From NCBI GenBank assembly GCA_030271555.1, contig JARXKQ010000041.1, forward strand, positions 1 to 7,854: a stretch of 7,854 nt of DNA. Direction: 5' to 3'. Shown piece by piece: positions 5,546-7,854 of the stretch; positions within the stretch are counted from its first letter, which is position 1; each line of letters begins with the position of its first letter. The notes below the pieces were generated by a model. That model saw nothing but the letters and a program-made list of their open reading frames with translations, was not told the DNA's origin and ran no database searches. The DNA comes from Chloroflexota bacterium. Lineage in GTDB: Bacteria; Chloroflexota; Limnocylindria; Limnocylindrales; CSP1-4. The position numbers and the translations under genes were made by a program.

Positions 5546-5549
<4 letters not shown>
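5097..5549 (+). CDS. MarR-family winged-helix transcriptional regulator
   Basis: MarR proteins are dimeric DNA-binding repressors, commonly released from DNA by small aromatic or toxic compounds, and often govern an adjacent efflux gene. This 150-residue protein has the family length. Residues about 34-50 (TMAQMRVLMLLSAVGEE) form the helix before the winged helix-turn-helix, which covers 52-75 (MSDLAHQLGISPSTLSSLVDRLVE). The wing is RRDDAHDRRSVLVSLAPAG (81-99), matching the familiar D-x-x-DRR-x-x-x-x-LT-x-x-G pattern. The terminal helices, about 102-142, would form the dimer interface with the N-terminal helix. Start ATG 5097 gives a full-length N-terminal helix but has no clear Shine-Dalgarno. 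The stop overlaps the GTG start of the RND gene (GTGA), so the two form an operon. The ligand is unknown. Confidence 0.93.
5531..5535 (+). promoter_or_regulatory. Shine-Dalgarno GGAGG inside the marR 3' end, for the RND gene
   Basis: GGAGG lies within the last codons of the MarR gene and 10 bases before the RND GTG start. It supports the GTG at 5546 as the true start and shows that the RND gene can be initiated independently as well as by coupling from MarR. Confidence 0.7.

Positions 5550-7854
<2,305 letters not shown>

Overview
The window looks like chromosomal DNA of a G+C-rich bacterium. Codon third positions in the confident genes are overwhelmingly G or C. The RND transporter carries a GRVVDDAIVV motif like that of SwrC-type transporters, and no outer-membrane channel or adaptor gene lies beside it. 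Together this suggests a monoderm high-GC lineage such as Chloroflexota or Actinomycetota. That placement is an inference; no rRNA or marker gene is present to settle it.

Layout, left to right. (1) Positions 1-964, minus strand: the 3' half of an ABC-2 type export operon, an ATPase whose stop overlaps the start of a permease by four bases (ATGA). The permease runs off the left edge and appears frameshifted close to that edge. (2) 965-1148: a divergent intergenic region with two clean inverted repeats, 1043-1061 and 1097-1112. (3) 1149-2030, plus strand: a small three-helix GlsB/YeaQ/YmgE-family membrane protein followed by a Dps-family ferritin-like protein. Both belong to families linked to stress, and each has a strong Shine-Dalgarno sequence. 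(4) 2058-4988, minus strand: read in the direction of transcription, a beta-CASP metallo-beta-lactamase-fold protein (predicted RNase-like hydrolase), then an FMN-dependent alpha-hydroxy-acid dehydrogenase starting 2 bases after its stop, then a tRNA-Arg(UCU) gene 32 bases further on. (5) 4989-5096: a divergent promoter region with a -10 like TATACT abutted by a 12-bp dyad. (6) 5097-7854, plus strand: a MarR-family regulator overlapping (GTGA) a large RND-superfamily efflux permease that runs off the right edge.

The functional themes are export (ABC-2 and RND pumps, the latter with a built-in MarR regulator), stress protection (Dps and the GlsB-like protein), RNA or metallo-hydrolase chemistry, and flavin-dependent 2-hydroxy-acid oxidation. 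The protein families are all known. I see no CRISPR array, insertion sequence, phage gene or toxin-antitoxin pair, and no convincing wholly new system. The points most worth a second look are the inverted repeats in the two divergent promoter regions, the roughly 110-residue low-complexity insertion in the beta-CASP protein, the altered NHG motif of the flavoenzyme, and the probable one-base frameshift in the permease. There is no gene-free stretch longer than 300 bases.
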